From: Tepidamorphus gemmatus
GTDB taxonomy: Bacteria; Pseudomonadota; Alphaproteobacteria; Rhizobiales; Tepidamorphaceae
Direction: 5' to 3'
Assembly: GCF_004346195.1 (NCBI RefSeq)
Contig: NZ_SMAK01000001.1
Location: 541,147 to 605,146 of the forward strand
DNA length: 64,000 nt
Positions 26,873 through 35,142 of the stretch are shown piece by piece. Positions within the stretch are counted from its first letter, which is position 1. Every line of letters begins with the position of its first letter. Both the position numbers and the translations under genes were made by a program. The notes below the pieces were generated by a model. It was not told where the DNA came from, ran no database searches, and saw only the letters and a list, made by a program, of their open reading frames with translations.

Positions 26873-28924
26873 ATGGCTGAAGCAAGTGGCAAGGCAGGCG
26901 GGGCCGCCCGGTGCATCGCGCTGGTCGGCCCGTATCTGAGCGGCAAGACGACACTTCTGGAAAGCATCCTGGCACGCACCGGCGCCATCACCCGGCAGGG
27001 CAAGGTGGCGGACGGCAACACCGTGGGCGATGCCTCGCCCGAGGCGCGCAGCCACGGAATGAGCGTCGAGGCGAACATCGCGACTACCGAGTTTCTCGGC
27101 GACACCTACACCTTCATCGACTGTCCCGGCTCGATCGAGTTCCTGCACGAGGCGCGCAGCGTGCTGCCGGCGGCAGATCTGGCGGTTGTCGTGGCCGAGC
27201 CCGACGAGAAGAAGCTGGCGGCGCTGCAGCTGATCCTTAAGGAACTGGAGGATCTCGGTGTTCCCCGCCTGATCTTCCTCAACAAGGTCGACAAGGCGGA
27301 GGCCGGGCTGCGCGCCGCGCTGGAGATGCTGCAGCGGGCGTCCGCCCAGCCGGTCGTGCTGCGGCAGCTGCCGATCTGGGAGAACGGCATCGTCACCGGC
27401 TTCATCGACCTGGCGCTGGAGCGGGCCTTCGTCTATCGCGAGCATGCGCCCAGCGAGGTCATCGAGATGCCCGACGCGGCGAAGGCCGACGAGGTCGAGG
27501 CGCGCTTCGCCATGCTGGAGAAGCTCGCAGACTACGACGATGAGCTGATGGAGCAACTGCTCAGCGACATCGAGCCGCCGCGCGACCGGGTGTTCGACGA
27601 TCTCAGGCGCGAGATGCGCGAAGGACTGATCGTGCCGGTGCTGACCGGCTCGGCCGAACACGGCAACGGCATCCTGCGGCTGATGAAGTCGCTCCGCCAC
27701 GATGCCCCGACCATTGCCCACACCGTGGAGCGCCTCGGCCTGCCGGAGGGAAGCGGAGCGGTCGCCCAGATCCTCAAGACCTTCCACACCCCGCATGGGG
27801 GGAAGCTGTCGGTGGCCCGCGTATTGCGGGGCGAGATCGCCGACGGCATGACATTGCGCCGCGCCAATGGCGAAGAGGACCGCATCTCCGGCCTGTTCAC
27901 GCTGCGCGGTCAGGAGGCAGCGAAGGCCTCGGGCGCGCGGGCCGGCGATACGATCGGGCTCGGCCGTCTCGAGAAGGTCGCGACCGGCGACACGCTCGCA
28001 GCCGACCGGCCGATCGCCAATCTGGTGACGATCGCCCCACCCCCGCCGGTCTACGGAAAGGCGGTGGCAGCCAAGGAGCGCAAGGACGAGGTCAAGCTCA
28101 CGGCCGCGATCGGCAAGATCATCGACGAGGATCCCTCGCTGTCGCTGGTCCACAACCAGGACGCCGGCGAGATGGTGCTGTGGGGGCAGGGCGAGATGCA
28201 TCTGAGGGTGGCGCTGGCGCGGCTGACCGGAAAGTTCGCCATCGATGTCGCGACCCACGACCCGCATGTCGGCTACAAGGAGACCATCCGCAAGGCGGTG
28301 ACGGTGCGCGGACGCCACAAGAAGCAGTCCGGCGGCCACGGCCAGTTCGGCGACGTCGTACTCGAGATCAAGCCGTTACCGCGCGGCTCCGGCTTCGAAT
28401 TCACCGACTCGATCACCGGCGGCGTGGTGCCGAAGCAGTATATTCCCTCGGTCGAGGCGGGCTGCCGCGACTACCTGCGGCAGGGCCCGCTGGGCTTCCC
28501 GGTGGTCGATATTGCCGTCAATCTGGCTGACGGCTCCTATCACACGGTCGATTCCTCGGACATGGCGTTTCGCACAGCGGCGCGGATCGGCATGAGCGAA
28601 GGCATGGCGCAATGCTCGCCGGTGCTGCTGGAGCCGATCCTGCACGTCGAGATCATGGTGCCGTCCGATGCGACGTCCAAGGTCAACACCATCGTGTCGC
28701 AGCGGCGCGGGCAGATCCTCGGCTTCGATGCGCGGCCCGGCTGGCCCGGCTGGGACGTCGTGCAGGCGCAGATGCCCGAAGCTGAGATGCGCGATCTGAT
28801 CGTCGAGCTGAGATCGGCCACCGCGGGCGTCGGCAGCTATGTCTGCCGATTCGACCATCTGGCCGAACTGACCGGCCGCCTGGCCGACCAGGTGATCGAG
28901 TCGCATCGGCGCGAGGCGGCGTGA
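26873..28924 (+). CDS. Elongation factor G-like GTPase (EF-G paralogue)
   Basis: A 683-residue protein with the full EF-G domain order: G domain (about 10-275), domain II (about 300-390), domain III, IV (GRHKKQSGGHGQFGDV) and V (VSQRRGQILGFDARPGWPGWDVVQAQMPEAEM). Walker A is GPYLSGKT (19-26) and NKVD is at 137-140. Switch II reads D-C-P-G-S (83-87) where true EF-G has D-x-P-G-H, so the catalytic histidine is replaced by Ser87. The protein is shorter in G' and probably a specialised factor (recycling, stalled-ribosome or stress role) beside the normal fusA. GGAGGG precedes ATG 26873. Confidence 0.88.
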   Translation: MAEASGKAGGAARCIALVGPYLSGKTTLLESILARTGAITRQGKVADGNTVGDASPEARSHGMSVEANIATTEFLGDTYTFIDCPGSIEFLHEARSVLPAADLAVVVAEPDEKKLAALQLILKELEDLGVPRLIFLNKVDKAEAGLRAALEMLQRASAQPVVLRQLPIWENGIVTGFIDLALERAFVYREHAPSEVIEMPDAAKADEVEARFAMLEKLADYDDELMEQLLSDIEPPRDRVFDDLRREMREGLIVPVLTGSAEHGNGILRLMKSLRHDAPTIAHTVERLGLPEGSGAVAQILKTFHTPHGGKLSVARVLRGEIADGMTLRRANGEEDRISGLFTLRGQEAAKASGARAGDTIGLGRLEKVATGDTLAADRPIANLVTIAPPPPVYGKAVAAKERKDEVKLTAAIGKIIDEDPSLSLVHNQDAGEMVLWGQGEMHLRVALARLTGKFAIDVATHDPHVGYKETIRKAVTVRGRHKKQSGGHGQFGDVVLEIKPLPRGSGFEFTDSITGGVVPKQYIPSVEAGCRDYLRQGPLGFPVVDIAVNLADGSYHTVDSSDMAFRTAARIGMSEGMAQCSPVLLEPILHVEIMVPSDATSKVNTIVSQRRGQILGFDARPGWPGWDVVQAQMPEAEMRDLIVELRSATAGVGSYVCRFDHLAELTGRLADQVIESHRREAA

Positions 28925-28980
28925 CGGTGCACCCAAGATCGCCGTGCCCGGCTGCGGCGCGTTCGAGGGAGGCTGGAAGG

Positions 28981-29358
28981 ATGCTGCACTCCCATACCGT
29001 GCTCGCCGCAGCGGTGGCACTCGCCGTGTCGGTTCCGACCGTTGCGCCGGCGTTCGCCTGGGGGGCGCTGGCGATCGACTCCAACCACGGCAGCCGCTGG
29101 GGCTATTCCTATGGCTACACGTCGGAGTCCGCCGCGATCCGGCGCGCTGTCGGCGAATGCGGCCACGGCTGTCGCGCCGTCGTCACCTTCAACGGGGCGT
29201 GTGCTGCTTATGCGGTGGACCGGACGGCTGGCAGCACGGTCTACGGCTGGGCGCGTGCGTCGAGCAGGTCGGCGGCGGAAGGGGCGGCGCTCGGCTACTG
29301 CCGCTCCCATGGCGGTCGCAACTGTGCAATCCGGGTGTGGGGCTGCGACAACCGCTGA
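28981..29358 (+). CDS. DUF4189 domain-containing secreted protein
   Basis: The 125-residue product has a signal peptide (about 1-26, VAPAFA-WGA) and a DUF4189 domain with repeated patterns (YGYTSESAAIRRAVGECG, ASSRSAAEGAALGYCR) and six cysteines likely to form disulfides. The family occurs in alphaproteobacterial secretomes; function unknown. GGAAGG precedes ATG 28981; an upstream GTG at 28921 would overlap the EF-G stop and lacks a signal-peptide start. Confidence 0.8.
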   Translation: MLHSHTVLAAAVALAVSVPTVAPAFAWGALAIDSNHGSRWGYSYGYTSESAAIRRAVGECGHGCRAVVTFNGACAAYAVDRTAGSTVYGWARASSRSAAEGAALGYCRSHGGRNCAIRVWGCDNR

Positions 29359-29500
29359 GCTCGACGGCAGCCGGCAGGACGGGCACGCGCTGTGAGGGCG
29401 AACGTCTGACCGCCGGGCCTGCGGCGGTCGCCAAGAGGTGATTTGCCCAGTCACGGCGATCCGGGCGAAGCTCTCGGCATCACCATGCGGAGCGGCTGGC

Positions 29501-30460
29501 ATGCTCATCCGACATACGCCGGAATGGTCGATCCCCGAGCGCGAGGCGACACCTGAAGCGGTCTTCCTCAGTCGTCGCGCGGTGATCGCGGCGGGCGGTC
29601 TCGCTGTCGCGGGGGCGGTGGTGCCTTGCATCGCGGCACGCGCCGACGAGGAGGATCCGACGTCCGACCTCTATCCCGCAACGCGCAATCCGGGCTACGT
29701 GCTGAACCGCGAGATCACCCCCGAGGCGCTCAACCTCGCGTACAACAATTTCTACGAGTTCGGCTCGCACAAGCAGGTCGCCGCTGCCGCGCAGGCGCTG
29801 CGAACACGGCCCTGGGAGGTGAGCATCGACGGATTGGTCGAGGCCGAGCGGACGATCGGGATCGACGAACTGATCCGCAGGTTTCCGCTGGAGGAGCGAC
29901 TTTATCGCCTGCGCTGCGTCGAGGCGTGGGCGATGGCGATACCCTGGACGGGCTTTCCCATGCGCGCGCTTCTCGATTTCGCCCGCCCGCTCGGCTCGGC
30001 GAAGTATGTGCGCATGGAAACGTTCCTGGACAGCGCAATGGCGCCGGGCCAGCGGCAGGTCTGGTATCCCTGGCCCTATGTGGAGGGGCTGGCGATCGAG
30101 GAGGCGGCGAACGATCTCGCCTTCCTGGTGACGGGTGCCTACGGCAAGCCGCTGGCGCGGCAGATGGGGGCACCGCTGAGGCTCGCCGTCCCGTGGAAAT
30201 ACGGTTTCAAGTCGATCAAGTCGATCGTGCGGTTCACCTTCACCGAGGAGCGGCCGAAAACCTTCTGGGAGACGATCCAGCCCGCCGAATACGGTTTCTG
30301 GGCGAACGTCAATCCAGAGGTTCCGCATCCCCGCTGGAGCCAAGCGACGGAGAAGATCCTCGGCACAGGCGAGCGGGTGCCGACGGTGATCTACAATGGC
30401 TATGGCGCGCTTGTCGCGGATCTCTACCGCAACATGGGCGGCGAGAAGCTGTTCATGTGA
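29501..30460 (+). CDS. msrP: Protein-methionine-sulfoxide reductase catalytic subunit MsrP
   Basis: A 319-residue periplasmic molybdenum enzyme that reduces methionine sulfoxide in envelope proteins. A twin-arginine signal SRRAVIAAGG (RR at 25-26) targets it through Tat. The molybdopterin ligand is C139 in YRLRCVEAWAMAIPWTGFP. The C-terminal WETIQPAEYGFWANVNPEV is also conserved. Start ATG 29501 gives the standard N-terminus; the open frame starts earlier at 29438 but without a signal. No msrQ heme partner is adjacent. It is preceded by DUF4189 and followed convergently by a receiver gene. Confidence 0.92.
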   Translation: MLIRHTPEWSIPEREATPEAVFLSRRAVIAAGGLAVAGAVVPCIAARADEEDPTSDLYPATRNPGYVLNREITPEALNLAYNNFYEFGSHKQVAAAAQALRTRPWEVSIDGLVEAERTIGIDELIRRFPLEERLYRLRCVEAWAMAIPWTGFPMRALLDFARPLGSAKYVRMETFLDSAMAPGQRQVWYPWPYVEGLAIEEAANDLAFLVTGAYGKPLARQMGAPLRLAVPWKYGFKSIKSIVRFTFTEERPKTFWETIQPAEYGFWANVNPEVPHPRWSQATEKILGTGERVPTVIYNGYGALVADLYRNMGGEKLFM

Positions 30461-30508
30461 GGCACCGGGAATGCGTGACCGGCAGGCCGCCGTACGCGCA
30501 GGCCGCGC

Positions 30509-30892
30509 TCAGCCGCGCGGCGCCGCCACCGGCGCGACGCGGCGCAGGTCGCACAGGATGCGGATCAGCCGGACCGGCTCGACCGGCTTCACGCACACCG
30601 GCCGACCCTCCAGTTCCTTGGGAGGATAGGCAGTGTGGAATATGTACGGGATGCCGCGCTGATCCAGAAGCTCGGCGGCCGGAAAGACGTGCTCGTCGCC
30701 AAGGTTCACGTCGAGGATCGCCGCGTCGATATCGCCGTCGCGGGCCAGTGAGCATGCGGCTTCCAGGGACGGCGCCGGTCCGACGACGATTGCCCCGGCG
30801 GCCTCCAAGGCCGCCTCGATCTCCATGGCGATGAGGAATTCGTCCTCCACCACCAGGACTCGTGTTCCGTTAAGGTTCGCTCGGTCGTCCAT
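30509..30892 (-). CDS. Single-domain response regulator (receiver only)
   Basis: A 127-residue stand-alone receiver. The acidic pocket is E16-D17, the phospho-acceptor is D61 (AAILDVNLG), T87 (FHTAYP) and K102 (VKPVEP) complete the site. There is no output domain, so it should act through protein contacts like CheY, or as a phosphate sink for a hybrid or HWE-type kinase. No kinase is adjacent. A Pro/Ala tail follows the last helix. It is convergent with msrP. A similar C-terminal segment occurs at the right edge of the window. Confidence 0.88.
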   Translation of the reverse strand: MDDRANLNGTRVLVVEDEFLIAMEIEAALEAAGAIVVGPAPSLEAACSLARDGDIDAAILDVNLGDEHVFPAAELLDQRGIPYIFHTAYPPKELEGRPVCVKPVEPVRLIRILCDLRRVAPVAAPRG

Positions 30893-31115
30893 AGCCTTCT
30901 ACACTTCTCGGCATTCCCGAAGGAATCGTCAACGCCGAGCTTCCCCAAGGTCACTTCGGCGGTCCTCGGTGCGCCGTTGCCGCCGCGGCCAGGGCCGGGC
31001 GATCGGATGGGGCAGCCTGTTCCTGAATTGCCGATGCATTCGGCCAACGTCCACCTCCATGCTTGGTTCCGGATGGCGCATATGGCCCGACCAGGGCAAA
31101 CGACTTCGGTCGATG

Positions 31116-31271
31116 AAAAAAGAACGGCCGGATCGCTTTCGCGATCCGGCCTTAAGAGTCGATTCCCGCATGGGGGGATATGCGGGAAATCGCCTTCCAG
31201 AGGGGAACAGCTGACCGCATCTCGAACGTCACCGGGAGGAGGTAGTGACGTCCTTGCTGCCTACAGCTTGA
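31116..31271 (-). ncRNA. Candidate AbcR (alpha-r15)-like trans-acting small RNA
   Basis: On the minus strand, three perfect stem-loops follow one another. Hairpin 1 (31226-31251): ACGTCAC / GTGACGT with a 12-nt loop displaying CCUCCUCCC, perfect anti-Shine-Dalgarno. Hairpin 2 (31163-31188): TTCCCGCAT / ATGCGGGAA with loop AUCCCCCC. Hairpin 3 (31126-31151): GGCCGGATCGC / GCGATCCGGCC, followed by UUC and six U (31116-31121), a Rho-independent terminator. Total about 156 nt from the inferred start. The architecture and the place just downstream of lsrB/vtlR fit the Hfq-dependent AbcR or related cuckoo-type sRNAs of Hyphomicrobiales, which repress ABC-transporter mRNAs by covering ribosome sites. 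Family membership is inferred, not searched. Confidence 0.7.
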
Positions 31272-31277
31272 CCAGAC

Positions 31278-31305
31278 ATATGCCGTCTCATGCGGCATTG
31301 CACAA
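31278..31305 (-). promoter_or_regulatory. Promoter of the AbcR-like sRNA
   Basis: On the minus strand TTGTGC (complement of 31300-31305) and GCATAT (complement of 31278-31283) are 16 bp apart. The boxes match the consensus only in part, as expected for an activator-dependent promoter. The inferred start is about 31271. Confidence 0.45.
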
Positions 31306-31323
31306 TGTCCGGGGGTGCATGTC

Positions 31324-31346
31324 AGCCATGTATTGGGCACATGGCT
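31324..31346. promoter_or_regulatory. LysR-type inverted repeat upstream of the sRNA
   Basis: AGCCATGT-N7-ACATGGCT is a perfect 8-bp inverted repeat containing the LysR-regulator pattern T-N11-A. Its centre (31335) is about 64 bp upstream of the inferred sRNA start, the usual place of the LTTR recognition site, and it is 43 bp from the 3' end of the lsrB/vtlR gene. I take it as the LsrB/VtlR binding site. Confidence 0.55.
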
Positions 31347-31389
31347 AGCGACAGTGACCAAAGGTTGTGCAGCGCTGGACGCGCGGCGC

Positions 31390-32280
31390 CTAGAACTTCC
31401 AGCCGCGTGCCTTGGCCAGAAGGAAGTCGCGGAACACCTTGATCCGTGCGGTATCCTTCAGTTCCTCGGGGTAGACGAGGTAGGTGTCGAAACTCGGGAT
31501 CTCCTCGTCGGGCAACAGCAGGACGAGGCTCGAGTTGGCGTCGATCAGGTAGTCCGGCAATACGCCGATGCCGATGCCGGCATCGACCGCCCGCCGGATG
31601 CCGTGGGTGGTGTTGACGCGCAGGATTGCCGGTCGCGGATCGCCGGCCGGGCGGCCAGCCGTCTCCAGCCAGTTGATGTCGCGGAAATACGCCGGCGCGG
31701 GATCGCCGAACGACACGATCCGGTGCCGGTCGAGGTCGGCGACCGATCGCGGCGTGCCGAACCGCTTGAGGTATTCCGGCGACGCATAGACGTGGAAGTG
31801 GACGGTGAACAGCTTGCGCATGATCAGGTCCGGCTGCACCGGATGGCGTAGCCGGATGGCCAGATCGGCCTGCCGCATCGACAGGTCGAGTTCCGTGTCA
31901 TCCAGGATCATCTGGAGGTGGATGTCCGGATAGAGCTCGATGAATTCCCTGAGCCGCGGCGTCAGCCAGGTGGTGCCGAGCGCGAGCGTGGTGGTGACGC
32001 GGAGGTCTCCGCGCGGCTTGTCGCGCGAATCGGTGAGACGGGTGCGCACCGCCTCCAGTTGCATGAAGACTTCGTGTGCAGTGCGGTAGAGAAGCTCGCC
32101 CTGCTCGGTCAGTATGAGGCCGCGGGCATGGCGGTGGAACAGCGGTGCCTTGAGCTCCTGCTCCAGTGCGCTCACCTGGCGGCTGACGGCCGACTGGCTG
32201 AGGCCCAGGGCCTCTCCGGCATGGGTGAAGCTGCCGGCATCGGCCGCCGCATGGAAGACGCGCAGCTTGTCCCAGTCCAT
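31390..32280 (-). CDS. lsrB: LysR-type regulator LsrB/VtlR
   Basis: A 296-residue LTTR: winged HTH in residues 1-60 (MDWDKLRVFHAAADAGSFTHAGEALGLSQS) and a periplasmic-binding-like effector domain (LRVTTTLALGTTWLTPRLREFIELYP). From memory the N-terminus and the phrases LFHRHARGLILTEQGE and FTVHFHVYASPEYL closely follow LsrB of Sinorhizobium and VtlR of Brucella/Agrobacterium, regulators of oxidative-stress response, LPS and symbiosis or virulence. The position beside trxB is the same as in Sinorhizobium. GGGGGA precedes ATG 32280. VtlR is known to activate AbcR-type sRNA genes, and one candidate lies directly downstream here. Confidence 0.88.
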   Translation of the reverse strand: MDWDKLRVFHAAADAGSFTHAGEALGLSQSAVSRQVSALEQELKAPLFHRHARGLILTEQGELLYRTAHEVFMQLEAVRTRLTDSRDKPRGDLRVTTTLALGTTWLTPRLREFIELYPDIHLQMILDDTELDLSMRQADLAIRLRHPVQPDLIMRKLFTVHFHVYASPEYLKRFGTPRSVADLDRHRIVSFGDPAPAYFRDINWLETAGRPAGDPRPAILRVNTTHGIRRAVDAGIGIGVLPDYLIDANSSLVLLLPDEEIPSFDTYLVYPEELKDTARIKVFRDFLLAKARGWKF

Positions 32281-32318
32281 CACAGACAAATCCCCCGATC
32301 CGCGTCCGGCACGGTATT

Positions 32319-33278
32319 CTATTCTGCGGCCGCCCGCTCGTGAATCCCGGCGAGGAAACGCTCGGCGTCGAGAGCGGCCATACAGCCCATGCCGGCAGCC
32401 GTAACGGCCTGCCGGTAGGTCTCGTCGGTGACGTCGCCGGCGGCGAAGACGCCGGGCACGCTGGTGTTCACGGTTCCCGGGGCGGTCGCGATATAGCCGT
32501 TCGGTCGCATCTCGACCTGGCCCCTGAACACGTCCGTGGCCGGCGCGTGGCCGATCGCGATGAATACCCCGTCCACCGCCCGTTCACTGACGGTGCCGGT
32601 CAGCACGTTGCGCAGACGCACACCTGTCACCGACAGCGGCTGCTCCGAGCCAAGGATCTCCTCGACCACCGTGTCCCAGACGACTTCGACCTTGGGATTG
32701 CGGAACAGCCGGTCCTGCAGGATGCGCTCGGCGCGGAAGGAATTCCGCCGGTGCACGACCGTGACCTTCGAGGCGAAATTGGTCAGGAACAGAGCCTCCT
32801 CGACGGCGGTGTTGCCACCGCCAACCACCACGACCTGCTTGCCGCGGTAGAAGAAGCCGTCGCAGGTGGCGCAGGCGGAGACGCCGAAGCCCTTGAACTT
32901 CTGTTCGGAGGGCAGGTTCAGCCACTTCGCCTGCGCACCGGTTGCAATGATGACGCTGTCGGCGAGGTACTCGTCCCCTGAATCGCCTGCCAGCCGGAAC
33001 GGGCGGCGGGAGAAGTCCACGGCGGTGATGTAGTCGCTGACGATGCGGGTTCCGACATGCTCGGCCTGCTTGCGCATCTGGTCCATGAGCCAGGGGCCCT
33101 GGATCACCTCGGCAAAGCCCGGATAGTTCTCCACATCAGTGGTGATGGTGAGCTGGCCGCCGGGCTGCAGGCCCTCGATCAGAATTGGCTCGAGCATGGC
33201 GCGGGCGGCATAGATGGCGGCCGTATAGCCAGCGGGTCCAGACCCGATGATGATCAGTGCCGAATGATGCGTGGCCAT
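32319..33278 (-). CDS. trxB: Thioredoxin-disulfide reductase
   Basis: A 319-residue flavoprotein that passes electrons from NADPH to thioredoxin in the cytosol. FAD motif GSGPAGYTAA (13-22), redox-active C136-A-T-C139, NADPH motif VVVGGGNTAVEEA, and the C-terminal FAD segment PGVFAAGDVTDETYRQAVTAAGMG. Length is normal for the low-molecular-weight bacterial type. It lies 38 bp upstream of lsrB on the same strand, so the two may share a transcript. Confidence 0.95.
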   Translation of the reverse strand: MATHHSALIIIGSGPAGYTAAIYAARAMLEPILIEGLQPGGQLTITTDVENYPGFAEVIQGPWLMDQMRKQAEHVGTRIVSDYITAVDFSRRPFRLAGDSGDEYLADSVIIATGAQAKWLNLPSEQKFKGFGVSACATCDGFFYRGKQVVVVGGGNTAVEEALFLTNFASKVTVVHRRNSFRAERILQDRLFRNPKVEVVWDTVVEEILGSEQPLSVTGVRLRNVLTGTVSERAVDGVFIAIGHAPATDVFRGQVEMRPNGYIATAPGTVNTSVPGVFAAGDVTDETYRQAVTAAGMGCMAALDAERFLAGIHERAAAE

Positions 33279-33325
33279 GGGAGCCTCGGGAAAACCCTCA
33301 ATCTGACGGGGGCGGGCCGATCGGT

Positions 33326-33964
33326 TCAGGCGGAGGCGCGCCAGTTGCGCGGATTGAGCTTCTTCAGCGTCGAGGAAATACGGTGCCGGCGCTGCTCGTA
33401 GCTGACCACATCGGCGCTCGTCACCCAGTTCATCTGCACGGCGCGCCGCTGGCCCTCGAACGGCTCATGGCCGTGCCAGGAATTGTCGGAGCGGCGGAAC
33501 ACCAGCAGGGTTCCGCCATGCGGGGGGACCTCGGCGACGTAATCGTCGAGATCGGTGCCGTTCCTCAGGATGCGCAGCCGACCGCCGTCGGCATCCCAGC
33601 GCTGGTTCATGTAGAGCAGCACCGTGATGATCTTCGTCTCGGAATCGGTGTGGATCTTACCGTCGGACTTCCGGCAGAAGCCACGCACCGTATACATTGT
33701 CGGCTTGTCCGACAGGTCGATGCCGAACTTCTGTTCGATCAGTTCGCGGAAGGCGGGCCCATCCAGCTCCGCCATCAGTTCGGCGAACCGACCGCGGATA
33801 TCGAGTTCGCTCGGCGGATGCGAGCCCGGACCGGGCACGCGCGGGTAGTCGGCAACGATCGATTCGAAGGCATCCGGGCGGATGAAGTCGGGAACGATCA
33901 GCCAGTCATATGGCTCGCGCTGGAGCTCGGTCGCGCGCAGCGCGTCGTAATCGAGTAGCGACAT
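33326..33964 (-). CDS. 2OG-Fe(II) oxygenase family protein (prolyl-hydroxylase-like)
   Basis: A 212-residue protein with the iron ligands H105-x-D107 (GKIHTDSETK) and H164 (SWHGHEPF), and R173 as the likely 2-oxoglutarate-binding Arg (GQRRAVQMNW). The pattern belongs to the 2OG-Fe(II) oxygenases that hydroxylate proteins or small molecules. It starts 5 bp after the stop of the ELM1-family gene, in the same direction, which points to translational coupling and a joint function, perhaps modification of a surface or polysaccharide-associated substrate. Substrate unknown. Confidence 0.82.
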   Translation of the reverse strand: MSLLDYDALRATELQREPYDWLIVPDFIRPDAFESIVADYPRVPGPGSHPPSELDIRGRFAELMAELDGPAFRELIEQKFGIDLSDKPTMYTVRGFCRKSDGKIHTDSETKIITVLLYMNQRWDADGGRLRILRNGTDLDDYVAEVPPHGGTLLVFRRSDNSWHGHEPFEGQRRAVQMNWVTSADVVSYEQRRHRISSTLKKLNPRNWRASA

Positions 33965-33969
33965 CGCAG

Positions 33970-34992
33970 TCACACCATGATCTGGTCATGCCGGATGCGC
34001 ACGGCGATCAGTTCGCGTACCGCATCGGCAATTTCCCTTGTTGCATCTAACGGTCGGTAGGTCCAGCTTTCAAGGCCGCCGTCGAACCAGCGGACCGCTC
34101 CGTGCTGCGCCAGCGCCTCCTGAAACCGATCGAACTTGGCGGTCCCGCCGGGAAGCCGGTATGCGTAGATCGGCTTCCCGGTAAACGCCGCTTCGCCCAG
34201 CATGTTCACCGAGTCGCAGGTGACGATGAAGGCATCGGCAAGACCCATATAGGCAAAGTAGGGGTTTTCGCCAGTGGTGTCCCAGACCACGCCCGGCGTG
34301 CCGGCAAGCGCCTGGCGCAGGAGTGCGATCTTGCCCTGACCCGTGCGCCGTGAGGGCGTGACGAGCAGCGAGCAGCCATGGCGGTCGGCGAAGCCGCGCA
34401 GATCGGCGGCGAGCGCCTCCGCCTCACGGCTGGTGAAGGTGTAGGCGGCACTGGCGCCGCCGACGAGCACCGTCACCAGCGGACGCGGCAGGCCGTCGAC
34501 GTCGTTGGCGTGGGCCTTGGCCTCGGCGGCGAGACGGGCATGGGTGAGACGGTGCGGCGAGGTCAGCGTGACCAGCACGTTGTCTCCGCGCAGGCGGTCG
34601 TGCTCGGGCACCCAGACAAGATCGAAATTGCGTGGCGACAGCCCAGGGCTCTGGAGAACGACCGTGATCGTCCTGCCTTTCGATCGCCTCCGGATCATGC
34701 GCGCATAGGGTATCGACTGGCGGCCAGAGACGACCAGAATGTCGGGCCAGGGCGGTCGTACGTTCGGATGCGGCGCTGCCGGTCCCCACGGTGCGGTGGC
34801 ACGGAACAGTTTCGAGGGCGCGACACGCTTGGCGACCGGCTCGATGCCAAGCGCCTCCAGAACGCCGAGACACTGTACCTCGTGCCCGGCGCCGCCGGCG
34901 GTCAGGCTCCATCCGGTAAGCTGTGAGGGGTCGATTACGGAGTGTGTCGCGCTCAACGGACCCGTCCGGCGATTGTCGTGCTGGCGCGACAT
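33970..34992 (-). CDS. Mitochondrial fission ELM1 family protein (glycosyltransferase-like)
   Basis: A protein of about 340 residues matching the ELM1/DUF1022 family: GWSLTAGGAGHEVQCLGVLEALG near the N-terminus, PDILVVSGRQSIPYARMIRR, RGDNVLVTLTSPHRL, VTVLVGGASAAYTFTSREA and DAFIVTCDSVNMLGEAAFTGKPIYAY. The fold resembles GT-B glycosyltransferases; bacterial members are abundant in alphaproteobacteria and their function is unknown (in plants the relative affects mitochondrial fission). The N-terminus is uncertain: ATGs at 34992, 35016 and further upstream are in frame, but the family core starts about 25 residues into the shortest version. It is coupled to the 2OG oxygenase. Confidence 0.82.
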   Translation of the reverse strand: MSRQHDNRRTGPLSATHSVIDPSQLTGWSLTAGGAGHEVQCLGVLEALGIEPVAKRVAPSKLFRATAPWGPAAPHPNVRPPWPDILVVSGRQSIPYARMIRRRSKGRTITVVLQSPGLSPRNFDLVWVPEHDRLRGDNVLVTLTSPHRLTHARLAAEAKAHANDVDGLPRPLVTVLVGGASAAYTFTSREAEALAADLRGFADRHGCSLLVTPSRRTGQGKIALLRQALAGTPGVVWDTTGENPYFAYMGLADAFIVTCDSVNMLGEAAFTGKPIYAYRLPGGTAKFDRFQEALAQHGAVRWFDGGLESWTYRPLDATREIADAVRELIAVRIRHDQIMV

Positions 34993-35142
34993 AGCCTGTC
35001 GCGGTGCCGAAGTCATCCGCCGGTTCGTACCGCAAGGTGCGGCTCGGGCGGCTTTCACTCCAGGCCCGCCGTCGGGAACGGCGTGACGTCGTGCATGTGA
35101 CGGAAGCGGTCCCGACCGCAGGAACAGGGACACGGATTCCTC

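Noticed and set aside
26579..28339. 586-codon minus-strand frame across the EF-G-like gene
   Set aside because: Shadow of a real gene with clear EF-G motifs on the plus strand; composition typical of antisense frames.
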